Of a stretch of 64,000 nt of DNA, positions 47,411 through 56,642 are shown piece by piece. The first letter of the stretch is position 1. Each line of letters begins with the position of its first letter. The DNA is from CAIWHR01 sp963709525 (GTDB lineage Bacteria; Pseudomonadota; Gammaproteobacteria; Burkholderiales; Casimicrobiaceae): contig CAVPXB010000021.1 of NCBI GenBank assembly GCA_963709525.1, positions 62,001-126,000 on the forward strand. Reading direction: 5' to 3'. A program made the translations under genes and the position numbers. Under the pieces are notes generated by a model. The model made no database searches and had not been told where the DNA came from. It saw only the letters and a program-made list of their open reading frames with translations.

Positions 47411-48421
47411 TCAGTCGGCCTTGAAGCCGGTTTCCTTGTAGATCGCCTGGATGGTGTCCTTGCCGATCCGGCTTTCCATTTCCTTGTGCACGGGAACCAT
47501 CGCCTTCTTCCACGCGGCGCGCTCGGCGGCCGTCGGCACGTAGACTGCCGTCTTGCCCGAAGCCTTGATCTTTTCCAGCGACTGGTCGTTTTCCTGCTTG
47601 GCAATCGAATTTGCGTATTTCGTCGCCTCCGCCATGGCGGCTTCGAGCTCTTTGCGGACGTCGGCCGGCAGCGCGTCCCAGAACTTCTTGTTGGCGATCA
47701 CCGCGTAGCCCAGGTAGCCATGCTCGGTGACGATGGCGTGCTTCTGCACTTCATGCATCTTCTGCGTGTACATGTTCGACGGTGGGTTTTCGGTGCCGTC
47801 GACCACGCCGGTCTGCAGCGCCTGGTAGACCTCGGAGAAGGCCATCGTCTGCGGGATCGCGCCGATCGCGCGCATCTGTGCCTCGAGCACCTTCGACGAC
47901 TGGATGCGCAGCTTCTGGCCCTTGATGTCGGCGGGCAGCTTGAGCGCCTTGTTGGCGGAGAGCACCTTGAAGCCGTTGTCCCAGTACGCGAGGCCGACGA
48001 TGCCCTTGGGATCGAGCTTCTTGAACAACGCAGCGCCGGCCGGGCCCTCGGTCACCTTGTGCAGTTCCGCGGTGTTGTCGAAGATGAACGGCAGGTCGAA
48101 GACCTCGAAATCGCGCACGCCCAGGGGGCCGAACTTGGCCAGCGAGGGCGCCAGCATGTGGACCGACCCCAGCGACAGCGCTTCCATCTCCTCGCCGTCC
48201 TTGTACAACTGGGAGTTGGGATAGATCTCGATCTTGACCTTGCCCTTGAGGCGGGCCTCGGCGAGCTCCTTGAACTTCTCGGCGGCCTTGCCCTTGGGCG
48301 TGTCGGGGGCGACGACGTGGCTGAACTTGATGACGATCGGCGCTTGCGCGAATGCGGCGCCTGCGGCGAACACGGCCGCGGCGGCCAGCGCCAAGGCAAG
48401 ACGAAGCTGCGGGAATTTCAT
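47411..48421 (-). CDS. dctP: TRAP transporter substrate-binding protein DctP
   Basis: Periplasmic receptor of 336 residues. A signal peptide ends at AFA-QAP, and the mature protein has the DctP family features: IVIKFSHVVAPDTPKGKAAEKF, FPNSQLY-like YPNSQLYKDGEEM, LPFIFDN, GLAYWDNGFKVLSANK and RIQSSKVLEAQMRAIGA with the ligand-binding Arg. The family binds dicarboxylates such as malate, succinate and fumarate, among others; the exact ligand is not certain. A strong AGGAGG precedes the ATG. Confidence 0.94.
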   Translation of the reverse strand: MKFPQLRLALALAAAAVFAAGAAFAQAPIVIKFSHVVAPDTPKGKAAEKFKELAEARLKGKVKIEIYPNSQLYKDGEEMEALSLGSVHMLAPSLAKFGPLGVRDFEVFDLPFIFDNTAELHKVTEGPAGAALFKKLDPKGIVGLAYWDNGFKVLSANKALKLPADIKGQKLRIQSSKVLEAQMRAIGAIPQTMAFSEVYQALQTGVVDGTENPPSNMYTQKMHEVQKHAIVTEHGYLGYAVIANKKFWDALPADVRKELEAAMAEATKYANSIAKQENDQSLEKIKASGKTAVYVPTAAERAAWKKAMVPVHKEMESRIGKDTIQAIYKETGFKAD

Positions 48422-48518
48422 GACGTCCTCCTGTGAAGTTGCGAATCCGAGTTGTTGCCGCTATTCGTGGGCAGCATTCGCTGCGGTGCGGCATCGTTGA
48501 AGGCAATCGAAACTGCCA

Positions 48519-48549
48519 AGATTAGGCAGCCAATAAGCGCTGCTGTCAA
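48519..48549 (-). promoter_or_regulatory. Candidate promoter of the TRAP operon
   Basis: Minus strand: perfect TTGACA (48549-48544) and TAATCT (48524-48519), about 98 bases before dctP. The spacer is 19 bp, longer than ideal, so an activator may be needed or the -10 may be elsewhere. Confidence 0.45.
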
Positions 48550-48621
48550 CCGCGCGCGGAAACCGGCAACGCCGCAGCGTACAGCGCGAGTGCCCGCGGC
48601 GGTTTGATGCGAGTCAACTTT

Positions 48622-50016
48622 TCACGCAGCCGGGGGCCAGCGTGAATGGAGCGTCCAGTCGAAGCTGCGACCGGGCGTGCCCGGCGTTGCGGCAAAGGCC
48701 GCGTCGACACCGATCGCGGGCACCTCGGCCAGGGCGTCGCCACAAAAGACGAGCGGCCAGGTGTCGCGGCGCCAGTGCGGGATACCGCGTTGCTGCATCA
48801 GGTCGGTGAGCGATTGCCGGGGCCGCTGTGGCCCGAGGCGCAGGTGTTCGCCGCCTTGCCGGGGGCGGATGGTGAGGGGCGCATCGCCGAAGTGCTGCAA
48901 CGCAATGCCACGACCGCTTGCTTCGCGCAGCGCGAGCGTGCCGTGCGGGAGATCGATGGCAGCCCCATCCCGCCATTCGAACGCAGGCCACGCCCGAAAC
49001 GCGGCATGCACGAAGACAAATCCCCGATGGATGCCGATCTCGCGGTCTTCATGCGCGATCCTGACCTGCGCGTCGTCCGCTGCGGTCGTGAGCTGGGCCA
49101 GCATCTCCAGGAGGCGCGCGGCCGACGGGGCACGGAGCCCGTGCCGCCGCAGGAACCAGCGCAGGAGATTGCGCGCGCGGTGCGGCTGCAGCGAGGCCAG
49201 GCTGCCGAGGCGCGACCGGTCGAGCGTCGGCCCGTCGATCGCATCCTGCGCGAGCGCGCCAATCGCGTCCTGCGCGGCCAGTTCGTCGATCAGGAGCGCG
49301 GCTTCGGCCTGGTGCGACGCTGTGCGAAGCAGCGTCCCGGGGTAGCCGGGGAACGCCTGGGCAAGCAGCGGCGAAATCTCCCGGCGAATGAAATTGCGCT
49401 TGATGCGCAGATCCGCGTTCGATTCGTCCTCGACCCAGTCAAGACCTCGCGCACGCGCTATGGCGGCGATCGTCGCGCGAGAAAGACCCAGCAGCGGACG
49501 CAGGATGCGCGGCCGGTCGTCGGGCGCGCGGTCGGCGCCCATCGCGGCGAGTCCGTGCGGTCCTGCGCCGCGCAACAATTGCAGCCAAATCGTTTCCGCC
49601 TGGTCGTCGGCGTGATGCGCCAGGGCCACCGCGTCGACGTCGAGACCGGCGAAGATCGCGTGGCGTGCCGTGCGGGCGCTGGCTTCAAGGCTCGCCCCCG
49701 GTCGGCGGTCGACGAGGATCCGCTGCGTGGCGAGGGGTACCGATCGCGCGGCGCACTCGCGCGCGCAGAAATCCGTCCAGGCGTCCGCGTTCGGCGAGAG
49801 TCCGTGGTGGACGTGGATCGCGGAAACCTCGATGCCAAGGGCAGGGGCCGCGGCGGCCAGCGCGTCGAGCAGGACCATCGAATCGCAGCCGCCGGAAAAT
49901 CCAACCGCGATCCGCGGCCGGCCGGCGACACGCATGCCATCGGTGGCGAGGAATCGCCGCAGCGCGTGCGCGACCGCGTCACCTGCGGGATCGATCGATT
50001 TGGTTCGGGACGCCAA
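48622..50016 (-). CDS. tilS: tRNA(Ile)-lysidine synthase
   Basis: TilS modifies the wobble cytidine of the AUA-decoding tRNA-Ile with lysine, an essential step. The 464-residue product has the PP-loop SGGCDSMVLL (about 41-50), the HHGLS and ALAHHADDQAET motifs, and the C-terminal substrate-binding domain with RIKRNFIRREI. It lies 66 bp downstream of accA, the common betaproteobacterial arrangement. Confidence 0.95.
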   Translation of the reverse strand: MASRTKSIDPAGDAVAHALRRFLATDGMRVAGRPRIAVGFSGGCDSMVLLDALAAAAPALGIEVSAIHVHHGLSPNADAWTDFCARECAARSVPLATQRILVDRRPGASLEASARTARHAIFAGLDVDAVALAHHADDQAETIWLQLLRGAGPHGLAAMGADRAPDDRPRILRPLLGLSRATIAAIARARGLDWVEDESNADLRIKRNFIRREISPLLAQAFPGYPGTLLRTASHQAEAALLIDELAAQDAIGALAQDAIDGPTLDRSRLGSLASLQPHRARNLLRWFLRRHGLRAPSAARLLEMLAQLTTAADDAQVRIAHEDREIGIHRGFVFVHAAFRAWPAFEWRDGAAIDLPHGTLALREASGRGIALQHFGDAPLTIRPRQGGEHLRLGPQRPRQSLTDLMQQRGIPHWRRDTWPLVFCGDALAEVPAIGVDAAFAATPGTPGRSFDWTLHSRWPPAA

Positions 50017-50082
50017 GGGCGAGGGCGGGCGCAGAGCGGTGGGCGTGGGGCGACCGGGGGTCTGCAGCGGAGGCAGGCAGGG

Positions 50083-51051
50083 TCAGCCGGCGCTGATTTC
50101 CTTGAACTTGCCGTAGCCGAGGATCTTCTCCTCGCGCGTTTCAAGGAGCGCATCGATCGGGCGCTCCTGCAACTGCCGCAGGATGTCGGTGAGCGCTTTC
50201 CTGAGCGTCGCCATCATTGCGCCATGATCGCGGTGCGCGCCGCCCACCGGCTCGTTGACGATCTTGTCGATGAGTCCCAGCTGCTTCAATCGCGGCGCCG
50301 TGATGCCCAGGATTTCGGCTGCCTCCGGCGCGTTGTCGGCGGACTTCCAGAGGATCGACGCGCAACCTTCGGGCGAAATCACCGAATAGGTCGAATACTG
50401 CAACATCAGCGTGACGTCGCCGATGGCGATCGCCAGCGCGCCACCGGATCCGCCTTCGCCGATCACCGTGACGATGACCGGTGTGCGCAATCCCGCCATC
50501 TCGTACAGATTGCGACCGATGGCTTCCGACTGTCCGCGCTCCTCGGCGCCGATGCCCGGATAGGCGCCCGGCGTATCGACGAACGTGAACAGGGGCAGGC
50601 CGAATTTCTCGGCGAGCTTCATGAGGCGCAGCGCCTTGCGGTAACCCTCGGGCCGCGGCATGCCGAAGTTGCGGTGGATCTTCTCCCGGGTGTCGCGGCC
50701 TTTCTGGTGGCCGATCACCATGCAGGGCTGGCCATTGAAACGGGCGAGGCCGCCGACGATCGCAGGGTCGTCGGCGTAGGACCGGTCGCCATGCAGTTCG
50801 CGGAAATCGGCGAACATTCCGTTGATGTAATCGAGCGTGTAGGGTCGCTGCGAATGCCGCGCGACCTGCGCGATCTGCCAAGGCGAGAGCTTGGCGTAGA
50901 TGTCCCGGGAGAGCTGCTGGCTCTTCTTCTGCAGGCGGTTGATCTCGTCCGAAATGTCGACTGCCGAGTCCTCATGGACGTAACGCAGCTCGTCGATCTT
51001 GGCTTGCAGTTCGGCGATGGGCTGCTCGAAATCGAGAAACGTCTGCTTCAT
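50083..51051 (-). CDS. accA: Acetyl-CoA carboxylase carboxyltransferase alpha subunit
   Basis: The alpha half of the carboxyltransferase that makes malonyl-CoA, starting fatty acid synthesis. The 322-residue protein begins MKQTFLDFEQPIAELQAKIDEL (ATG 51051) and shows the family landmarks QRPYTLDYI, ELHGDR, DTPGAYPGIGAEERGQSEAI, GEGGSGGALAI and ISPEGCASILWK. An upstream ATG at 51072 would add seven residues and is less likely. AccD is not in the window. Confidence 0.97.
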   Translation of the reverse strand: MKQTFLDFEQPIAELQAKIDELRYVHEDSAVDISDEINRLQKKSQQLSRDIYAKLSPWQIAQVARHSQRPYTLDYINGMFADFRELHGDRSYADDPAIVGGLARFNGQPCMVIGHQKGRDTREKIHRNFGMPRPEGYRKALRLMKLAEKFGLPLFTFVDTPGAYPGIGAEERGQSEAIGRNLYEMAGLRTPVIVTVIGEGGSGGALAIAIGDVTLMLQYSTYSVISPEGCASILWKSADNAPEAAEILGITAPRLKQLGLIDKIVNEPVGGAHRDHGAMMATLRKALTDILRQLQERPIDALLETREEKILGYGKFKEISAG

Positions 51052-51121
51052 CGGCGCGCGCGGCGATTCCATGATAGCTGGGAATCATAACGCATTGGCG
51101 GCGTTGCCGCTGCCGTGGCGA

Positions 51122-51898
51122 TCACCGCGTGGCGGCGTCGAAAATGAGCTTGGCGCCGGTCGCGAACAGCAATGCATAGCTCACGCGATAGAACGCGCGT
51201 TCGGAGACGCGCCGGTGCAGCCACACGCCGAGCCAGACGCCGATCGGCGCGAGCGGCGCGAACAGCAACGACGTGGCGAGGTTGCCGGCATGCAGCTGGC
51301 CGAGAAAATAGTAGGGCGTCAGCTTGAGGTAGTTGACGGCGCAAAAGAAGACCGCCGAGGTGGCGACGATCTGCGTCTTGTCGAGCTTTTGCGCCAGGAT
51401 GTACACGGCGAACGGCGGGCCGCCGGCGTGGGCAAGCGTGCTCGTGAATCCGGACAGCGAGGCCCAGATGACGCCGGCGACGCGGCCGGGCGTGCGCTCG
51501 CGTGCGGACAGACGCCTGGCCAGCCGCTCGCTGAGGCCGAACCATTTGTTCAGGGCAAAGGTGACGGCGATGAGTCCGATGAGCAGGCGTATCGCGTTGA
51601 CCGGCAGCGTGCCGAAGGCGAAAGCGCCGATTGCCACCCCGATGACGGCGCCGGGCAGCATGATCGAAAGATGCCGCGCCGACCAGCGGCCGCGGTAGGC
51701 GTGGACCCCGAAGATGTCCATTGCGCAAAGAATGGGCAGCATGATGCCCGCGGCCTCGGGGGGGGCGATCAGGATCGACATGATCGGCACGGCGAGGCCG
51801 CCGGCACCCGCACCGAAGCCGCCTTTCGAGATGCCGGCGAGCACGATGGCGGCGACGGCGACCGGGTAAAACGCGAGCGGGTAATCGGGCCAGGGCAC
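51122..51898 (-). CDS. TauE/SafE family sulfite exporter-like permease
   Basis: A 258-residue protein with about eight helices and the family signatures GISKGGFGAGAGGLAVPIMSI near the N-terminus and GFTSTLAHAGGPPFAVYIL in the middle, a pseudo-repeat typical of TauE/SafE. Members export sulfite, sulfoacetate or unknown anions; here the substrate cannot be told. It lies 70 bp upstream of the accA start on the same strand. Confidence 0.9.
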   Translation of the reverse strand: MPWPDYPLAFYPVAVAAIVLAGISKGGFGAGAGGLAVPIMSILIAPPEAAGIMLPILCAMDIFGVHAYRGRWSARHLSIMLPGAVIGVAIGAFAFGTLPVNAIRLLIGLIAVTFALNKWFGLSERLARRLSARERTPGRVAGVIWASLSGFTSTLAHAGGPPFAVYILAQKLDKTQIVATSAVFFCAVNYLKLTPYYFLGQLHAGNLATSLLFAPLAPIGVWLGVWLHRRVSERAFYRVSYALLFATGAKLIFDAATR

Positions 51899-51996
51899 CC
51901 CATGCTCTCCTCAAGGCGTGGCGCTGCGATATTGCCGGACCACGTGCCGAGCCGCGAATCGTTCGACCGCGGCGACGGGCCTGATGCCGACGGACG

Positions 51997-52566
51997 CTAC
52001 CGCAATGGTCGCGCGCCGTCCACGCCGGGGCGCGCGGGCGCGACGGCAAGGCGCATTTCGACATGGGGTATGCCGTCTTCAAGGTAGCTGCCGGAGACGG
52101 TGTCAAAGCCGAGCGAGGCGTAGAAGGGCTCGAGGTAGAGTTGCGCGGAAATGCGGATCGGAAGCCCCGCGTGCAATGCGGCGCAGCGCTCGATGCCCTC
52201 GCGCATCAGGACCCGGCCAAGCCCGCCGCCGCGGCGCGACTTCGCCGTGAGGACGCGACCGATCGATGGCTCCGCATATCTGCAGCCAGGGTCGAGCAAC
52301 CTCAGGTACGCGGCCAGCAACCGCGCCTCGCCGGTCGCGTCCCACCCCAGGAGGTGCCAGGCGTGGTGATCGAGCCCGTCGGCGTCGAGGTAGGCGCATT
52401 CCTGCTCGACGGCGAACACCTGTTGCCGGGCGGCGAGTGCGGCGTACAGTGCGGCCGGGCTCAATGCCGGCAACCGGGACCACTGCCAGCGTACCGCCTG
52501 GGCCGCAGCACGCCGGGACTCAAAAGCCGAGGGACTCGCCTGTTCTGCGTCCATGCCCGCGAACAT
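51997..52566 (-). CDS. GNAT N-acetyltransferase, ElaA-like
   Basis: A 189-residue acetyltransferase. The first part (LSPAALYAALAARQQVFAVEQECAYLDADGLD, HHAWHLLGWD) is characteristic of the ElaA family, and RVLTAKSRRGGGLGRVLMREGIERC forms the acetyl-CoA motif. The end (YLEPFYASLGFDTVSGSYLEDGIPHVEM) is conserved. An internal ATG at 52554 (MDAEQ) could also be the start. The target is unknown. Confidence 0.9.
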   Translation of the reverse strand: MFAGMDAEQASPSAFESRRAAAQAVRWQWSRLPALSPAALYAALAARQQVFAVEQECAYLDADGLDHHAWHLLGWDATGEARLLAAYLRLLDPGCRYAEPSIGRVLTAKSRRGGGLGRVLMREGIERCAALHAGLPIRISAQLYLEPFYASLGFDTVSGSYLEDGIPHVEMRLAVAPARPGVDGARPLR

Positions 52567-52628
52567 AGCGCAGGCCCCGCGCGTCGTCGAGAGGTTTGCG
52601 CGCGGCCCGAGCCTTGCCGGCGCGAATG

Positions 52629-53165
52629 TCAGGCGGCACGGGTGCGCAAGTCGTCAGGGTGGACGACCTCGACGTGAACGTGCCGAATGGGCATGCACTC
52701 CTGCAGCAGATGCGGCGGCGCAACGCTTCGTCGCAGGAGTTCGGCGCCGATGGCTCCGCCCGCCATCATGGCGATGGCGGCGTCTCGCACCGATTGCTCG
52801 ACCGCCGCCCAGGTGTCCACGCCGGCGCCCGCCAGGAACGCGAAAACGTGGGGCGCGACGAATGCCAGCACGAACAGCAGGGCGCCCGCGACGGCGCAGC
52901 AAACCGCCCACGAAGGCAGTCCGAGGAAACGCAGTCCGCCACGCTGATGATGGCGCAGGAAGGCCAAACCCGGTGCCGCGATCACGATCGTCGCGCCGAG
53001 CATCGCAATGCCCGCGACGGCCATCTGCAGCATCGCGGTGGGAGCATCCCAGGCGTGCAGAATGGCCGAGTGAACCCGGATGAACTCCGCCACCTGCGGC
53101 GTGACCTCGGACATCAATGCCAGTTGCAGTACCACCAGCGACGCGAGATATGTGGTCCTGGACAT
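52629..53165 (-). CDS. Unknown four-helix membrane protein with His-rich C-terminus
   Basis: A 178-residue protein with about four hydrophobic segments (ASLVVLQLALM, LQMAVAGIAMLGATIVIAAPG, SWAVCCAVAGALLFVLAFVAP, IAMMAGGAIGAELL) and a C-terminal soluble tail carrying CMPIRHVHVEVVHPDD. The His/Asp-rich tail might bind metal. GGAGG lies 8 bases before ATG 53165, supporting the start. I do not recognise a family. It is on the minus strand between the GNAT gene and the methyltransferase, without evident functional partners. Confidence 0.65.
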   Translation of the reverse strand: MSRTTYLASLVVLQLALMSEVTPQVAEFIRVHSAILHAWDAPTAMLQMAVAGIAMLGATIVIAAPGLAFLRHHQRGGLRFLGLPSWAVCCAVAGALLFVLAFVAPHVFAFLAGAGVDTWAAVEQSVRDAAIAMMAGGAIGAELLRRSVAPPHLLQECMPIRHVHVEVVHPDDLRTRAA

Positions 53166-53291
53166 GCGAGAGCCTCCGTTGGCGACTCGAGCGCTCGACC
53201 CTGGTGCAGGGCAAGCAAAACGATTTGACGACCGGTTGACTCTACTGCCGCCGCAGTGCCGGCCGCCATCCGCCATACGGACGAGCGTGGG

Positions 53292-53720
53292 TCAAATCAC
53301 GCCCGGGATGAGGCGCCGCGTCCGCCGCGCGTAGGCGGCATACTCGGGATAGCGCGCCTCGAGGGCGCGCTCCTCGAACCGGGCCTTGAAATGCAGGACG
53401 AGCAACAAGGCGATGAAAGGGATCCCGCGCCACCATTGACCATAAGCCGCCGCGAGCCCCGCGCAAAACGCGAGCACGGCGAAGTACATCGGATGACGGA
53501 TGAAACGATAGGGCCCGCTGGTGACCAGGTGCCCGTCCGTCCTGGGATCGGGGCGGATATGGAAATTGCCGGGTCGATTGGCCGAGAGCGCCCAGATGCC
53601 GACCCCCGCCCCGACGATGGAGAGCGGCAGTCCGATCCAGTGGTTCGGCCAGGCGCCGAACGGGAACGCCAGCACGGCGATGCACGCGAACTGCGCGATG
53701 ACGTAGCAACGTGAAACCAT
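53292..53720 (-). CDS. Isoprenylcysteine carboxyl methyltransferase-like membrane protein
   Basis: A 142-residue protein with about four helices and the ICMT/PEMT-type motif: GPYRFIRHPMYFAVLAFCAG, followed by FKARFEERALEARYPEYAAYARRTRRLIPGV. The RHPMY and E-x-x-L segments bind S-adenosylmethionine in this family. ATG 53720 gives a short N-terminal helix. The natural substrate in bacteria is generally unknown. It is divergent from the tartrate dehydrogenase gene. Confidence 0.88.
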   Translation of the reverse strand: MVSRCYVIAQFACIAVLAFPFGAWPNHWIGLPLSIVGAGVGIWALSANRPGNFHIRPDPRTDGHLVTSGPYRFIRHPMYFAVLAFCAGLAAAYGQWWRGIPFIALLLVLHFKARFEERALEARYPEYAAYARRTRRLIPGVI

Positions 53721-53826
53721 GGCCGTGACCGTTGTCCGCGCGGGGGTGCGCTGGCGGCAGAGCATACCCCGGCTGGCACGCAATTTTGTCACGGCCTAAA
53801 ATGCATCCTTTTCAAAGGGGGTTTTC

Positions 53827-54891
53827 ATGGCACTCCATCGAATCGCGGTCATCGCCGGCGACGGCATCGGCAAGGAAACCGTGCCGGAAGGACTGCGCGT
53901 GCTCGAAGCGGTCGGCCGCCGGTTCGGCATCGAGTTCGAATGGCAGGAATTCGACTGGAGCTGCGATTATTACCTCAAGCACGGCCGCATGATGCCGGAG
54001 AACTGGTTCGAGACGCTTTCGCCCTTCGAGGCGATCTTCTACGGCGCGGTGGGCTGGCCCGAGAAGGTGCCGGACCACATCTCGCTGTGGGGCTCGTTGC
54101 TGCAGTTCCGGCGCCGCTTCGAACAATACGTGAACCTGCGCCCGTGCAAGCTGATGCCGGGCATCGCGACACCGCTGGCCAACCGCAAGCCCGGCGACAT
54201 CGACTTCGTGGTCGTGCGCGAGAATACCGAGGGCGAGTATTCGTCGGTGGGCGGAAGGATGTTCGAGGGCACGGAGCGCGAGATCGTGTTCCAGGAATCG
54301 GTCTTTACGCGCAAGGGCGTCGATCGCATCCTCAAATTCGCGTTCGAGCTCGCCCGGCAGCGGCCGCGGCGGCACGTCACCTCGGCGACCAAATCCAACG
54401 GCATCGCGATCACCATGCCGTTCTGGGACGAGCGCTTCCGGGCGATGGCGGCAAGCTACCCCGACATCCGCACCGATCAGTACCACATCGACATTCTCAC
54501 TGCGCATTTCGTGCGCCGGCCGGAGATCTTCGACGTTGTCGTCGGCTCCAACCTGTTTGGCGACATCCTGTCCGATCTCGGTCCCGCGGTCTGCGGCACG
54601 ATCGGCATCGCGCCGTCGGCCAATCTCAATCCAGAGCGCGAATTTCCGTCATTGTTCGAGCCGGTTCACGGATCCGCCCCCGACATCGCCGGCAGGGGGA
54701 TCGCCAATCCGATCGGCCAGATCTGGTCGGGTGCGTTGATGCTCGAGTTCCTCGGCCACGCCGAGGCATCGGTTGCCATCATCGCCGCCATCGAGCGCGT
54801 GCTGATCGATCCCGCGGCGCCGAAGACACCGGACCTTGGGGGCACGGCAAAAACCGTGGACCTGGGACGGGCGATCGCGAACGCGATCTGA
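53827..54891 (+). CDS. ttuC: Tartrate dehydrogenase / D-malate dehydrogenase (decarboxylating)
   Basis: A beta-decarboxylating dehydrogenase of the isopropylmalate/isocitrate family, 354 residues. It shows IAVIAGDGIGKETVPEG, VRENTEGEYSSVGG, the Arg-rich LRPCKL substrate region, KSNGI (the catalytic Lys site), DILTAHFV, FGDILSDL and EPVHGSAPDIAGRGIANP. The DYYLKHGRMMP segment marks the TtuC/DmlA group rather than LeuB. It is NAD-dependent and uses Mn2+ or Mg2+. A GGGGG ribosome site precedes ATG 53827. Transhydrogenase genes follow on the same strand. Confidence 0.9.
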   Translation: MALHRIAVIAGDGIGKETVPEGLRVLEAVGRRFGIEFEWQEFDWSCDYYLKHGRMMPENWFETLSPFEAIFYGAVGWPEKVPDHISLWGSLLQFRRRFEQYVNLRPCKLMPGIATPLANRKPGDIDFVVVRENTEGEYSSVGGRMFEGTEREIVFQESVFTRKGVDRILKFAFELARQRPRRHVTSATKSNGIAITMPFWDERFRAMAASYPDIRTDQYHIDILTAHFVRRPEIFDVVVGSNLFGDILSDLGPAVCGTIGIAPSANLNPEREFPSLFEPVHGSAPDIAGRGIANPIGQIWSGALMLEFLGHAEASVAIIAAIERVLIDPAAPKTPDLGGTAKTVDLGRAIANAI

Positions 54892-55028
54892 AATCGGACC
54901 GCTGCGACGGCGGGTCGCAGACCCGCGTTTCGGCCGGGTTGCTCGATAATGGGTGCCGCGCATCGCCAACGCCCGGCCGATGCGTGTACATTCCCCACAA
55001 GTCAAAGTTCGTTCCAAGGGAGACGTGA

Positions 55029-56627
55029 ATGTCACTATTGATCGGAGTCCCAAAGGAAGTTTTTCCGGGCGAAAGGCGGGTCGCGTCCGTGCCCGAGGTC
55101 GTCCTGAAGCTGATCAAGCAGGGTTTCAGGGTCGCCGTCGAAACCGGTGCCGGCGACACCGCCAGCATCAGCGATGACGCCTACCGCGCCGCGGGCGCGG
55201 AAATCGTCGACGACAGGGCCAGGTTGTGGGCGATGTCCGATATCGTCTTCAAGCTGCGCAGCCCGAACAGCGAAGAAGTCGGCCTGCTGCGCGAAGGCGC
55301 TACGGTGGTCAGCTTCATCTGGCCGGCGCAGAACCCCGAGCTGCTGCAGCAGCTGGCCGCCAGGAAGGCGACCGTGCTGGCGATGGACAGCGTCCCGCGC
55401 ATCTCTCGCGCGCAGAAGCTCGATGCGCTCTCGTCGATGGCCAACATAGCCGGCTACCGCGCGGTCATCGAAGCGGCGCACGAGTTCGGCCGTTTCTTCG
55501 CCGGTTCGATCACCGCCGCCGGCAAGGTTCCGCCCGCCAAGGTCTTCGTCATCGGTGCCGGCGTCGCCGGTCTGGCCGCCATCGGCGCCGCGGCCAATCT
55601 GGGTGCGATCGTTCGCGCCAACGACACGCGCTCGGAAGTGGCCGATCAGGTCAAGTCGATGGGCGGCGAGTTCGTGCCCGTCGACTACGTGGAGGAGGGC
55701 GCCGGCGTCGGCGGCTACGCCAAGCTGATGAGCGAGGGTTTCCAGAAGGCCCAGCGCGAGGTGTTCGCCACGCAGGCCAGGGAAGTCGACATCATCATCA
55801 CCACCGCCCTGATACCGGGCAGGCCCGCGCCCAAGCTGATCACCGAAGAGATGGTCAAGTCGATGAAACAGGGCAGCGTCATCGTCGACATGGCTGCGGA
55901 GCAGGGCGGCAACTGCGAACTGACCGAACCGGACAAGGTGGTCGTCAAGCACGGCGTCACCATCGTCGGTCACAAGGACCTGCCGAGCAGGCTGGCGAAG
56001 CAGGCGTCGACGGCGTACGCGACGAATCTCTTCCGCCTGATGGAAGACATGATCAAGACGAAGAGCATCGACCAGGAAGCCGGCACGCTCGACGTCGACA
56101 TGGAAGACGAGGTCCTGCGCGGCACGACGGTGATCAAGGAAGGCAAGGTCACCTGGCCGCCCCCGGCACCCAGGCTCTCGGCCGCGCCGACGCAGGCAGC
56201 GAAGCCGGCAGCCGCCGTGCCGGCGGCGAAGAAGGGCCACGGTCACGGCGGCGAGCCGATGCCGGCGCAGAAGCTGGCGATCGTGTTCGGCGTTGCCGCC
56301 GCCATGTTCTGGTTCGTCGGCGCCAGCGCGCCGGCCGCATTCCTCGCCCACTTCACGGTCTTCGTGCTGGCGTGCTTCGTCGGCTACATGGTGGTGTGGA
56401 ACGTGACGCCGGCCCTGCACACGCCGCTGATGAGCGTCACCAATGCGATCAGCAGCATCATCGCCATCGGCGCCCTGGTGCAGATCGCGCCGCCCCTGGC
56501 TGGCGGAGCGCCGCCACCGAACGAGTGGATACGCTGGCTGGCGGTGGTCGGCATCGTGCTCACCGCGATCAACATGTTCGGCGGCTTCGCCGTGACCCAG
56601 CGCATGCTGGCCATGTTCCGCAAATAG
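55029..56627 (+). CDS. pntA: NAD(P) transhydrogenase subunit alpha, fused E. coli type
   Basis: Couples hydride transfer between NADH and NADP+ to proton flow. The 532-residue product contains the NAD-binding domain I (IGVPKEVFPGERRVASVPEVV, FVIGAGVAGLAAIGAAANLGAIV, VDMAAEQGGNCELT), a linker of Ala/Pro/His (KKGHGHGG) and a C-terminal domain of four helices. This is the long form (domain I plus IIa) of E. coli, not the split form of many other bacteria. An AAGGGAG site precedes ATG 55029. pntB follows 15 bp later. Confidence 0.95.
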   Translation: MSLLIGVPKEVFPGERRVASVPEVVLKLIKQGFRVAVETGAGDTASISDDAYRAAGAEIVDDRARLWAMSDIVFKLRSPNSEEVGLLREGATVVSFIWPAQNPELLQQLAARKATVLAMDSVPRISRAQKLDALSSMANIAGYRAVIEAAHEFGRFFAGSITAAGKVPPAKVFVIGAGVAGLAAIGAAANLGAIVRANDTRSEVADQVKSMGGEFVPVDYVEEGAGVGGYAKLMSEGFQKAQREVFATQAREVDIIITTALIPGRPAPKLITEEMVKSMKQGSVIVDMAAEQGGNCELTEPDKVVVKHGVTIVGHKDLPSRLAKQASTAYATNLFRLMEDMIKTKSIDQEAGTLDVDMEDEVLRGTTVIKEGKVTWPPPAPRLSAAPTQAAKPAAAVPAAKKGHGHGGEPMPAQKLAIVFGVAAAMFWFVGASAPAAFLAHFTVFVLACFVGYMVVWNVTPALHTPLMSVTNAISSIIAIGALVQIAPPLAGGAPPPNEWIRWLAVVGIVLTAINMFGGFAVTQRMLAMFRK

Positions 56628-56642
56628 CCAAGGAGACACGAC

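Noticed and set aside
53774..53790. A TGGCAC sequence upstream of ttuC as a sigma-54 promoter
   Set aside because: The -12 element does not match: the GC dinucleotide expected at correct spacing is TG.
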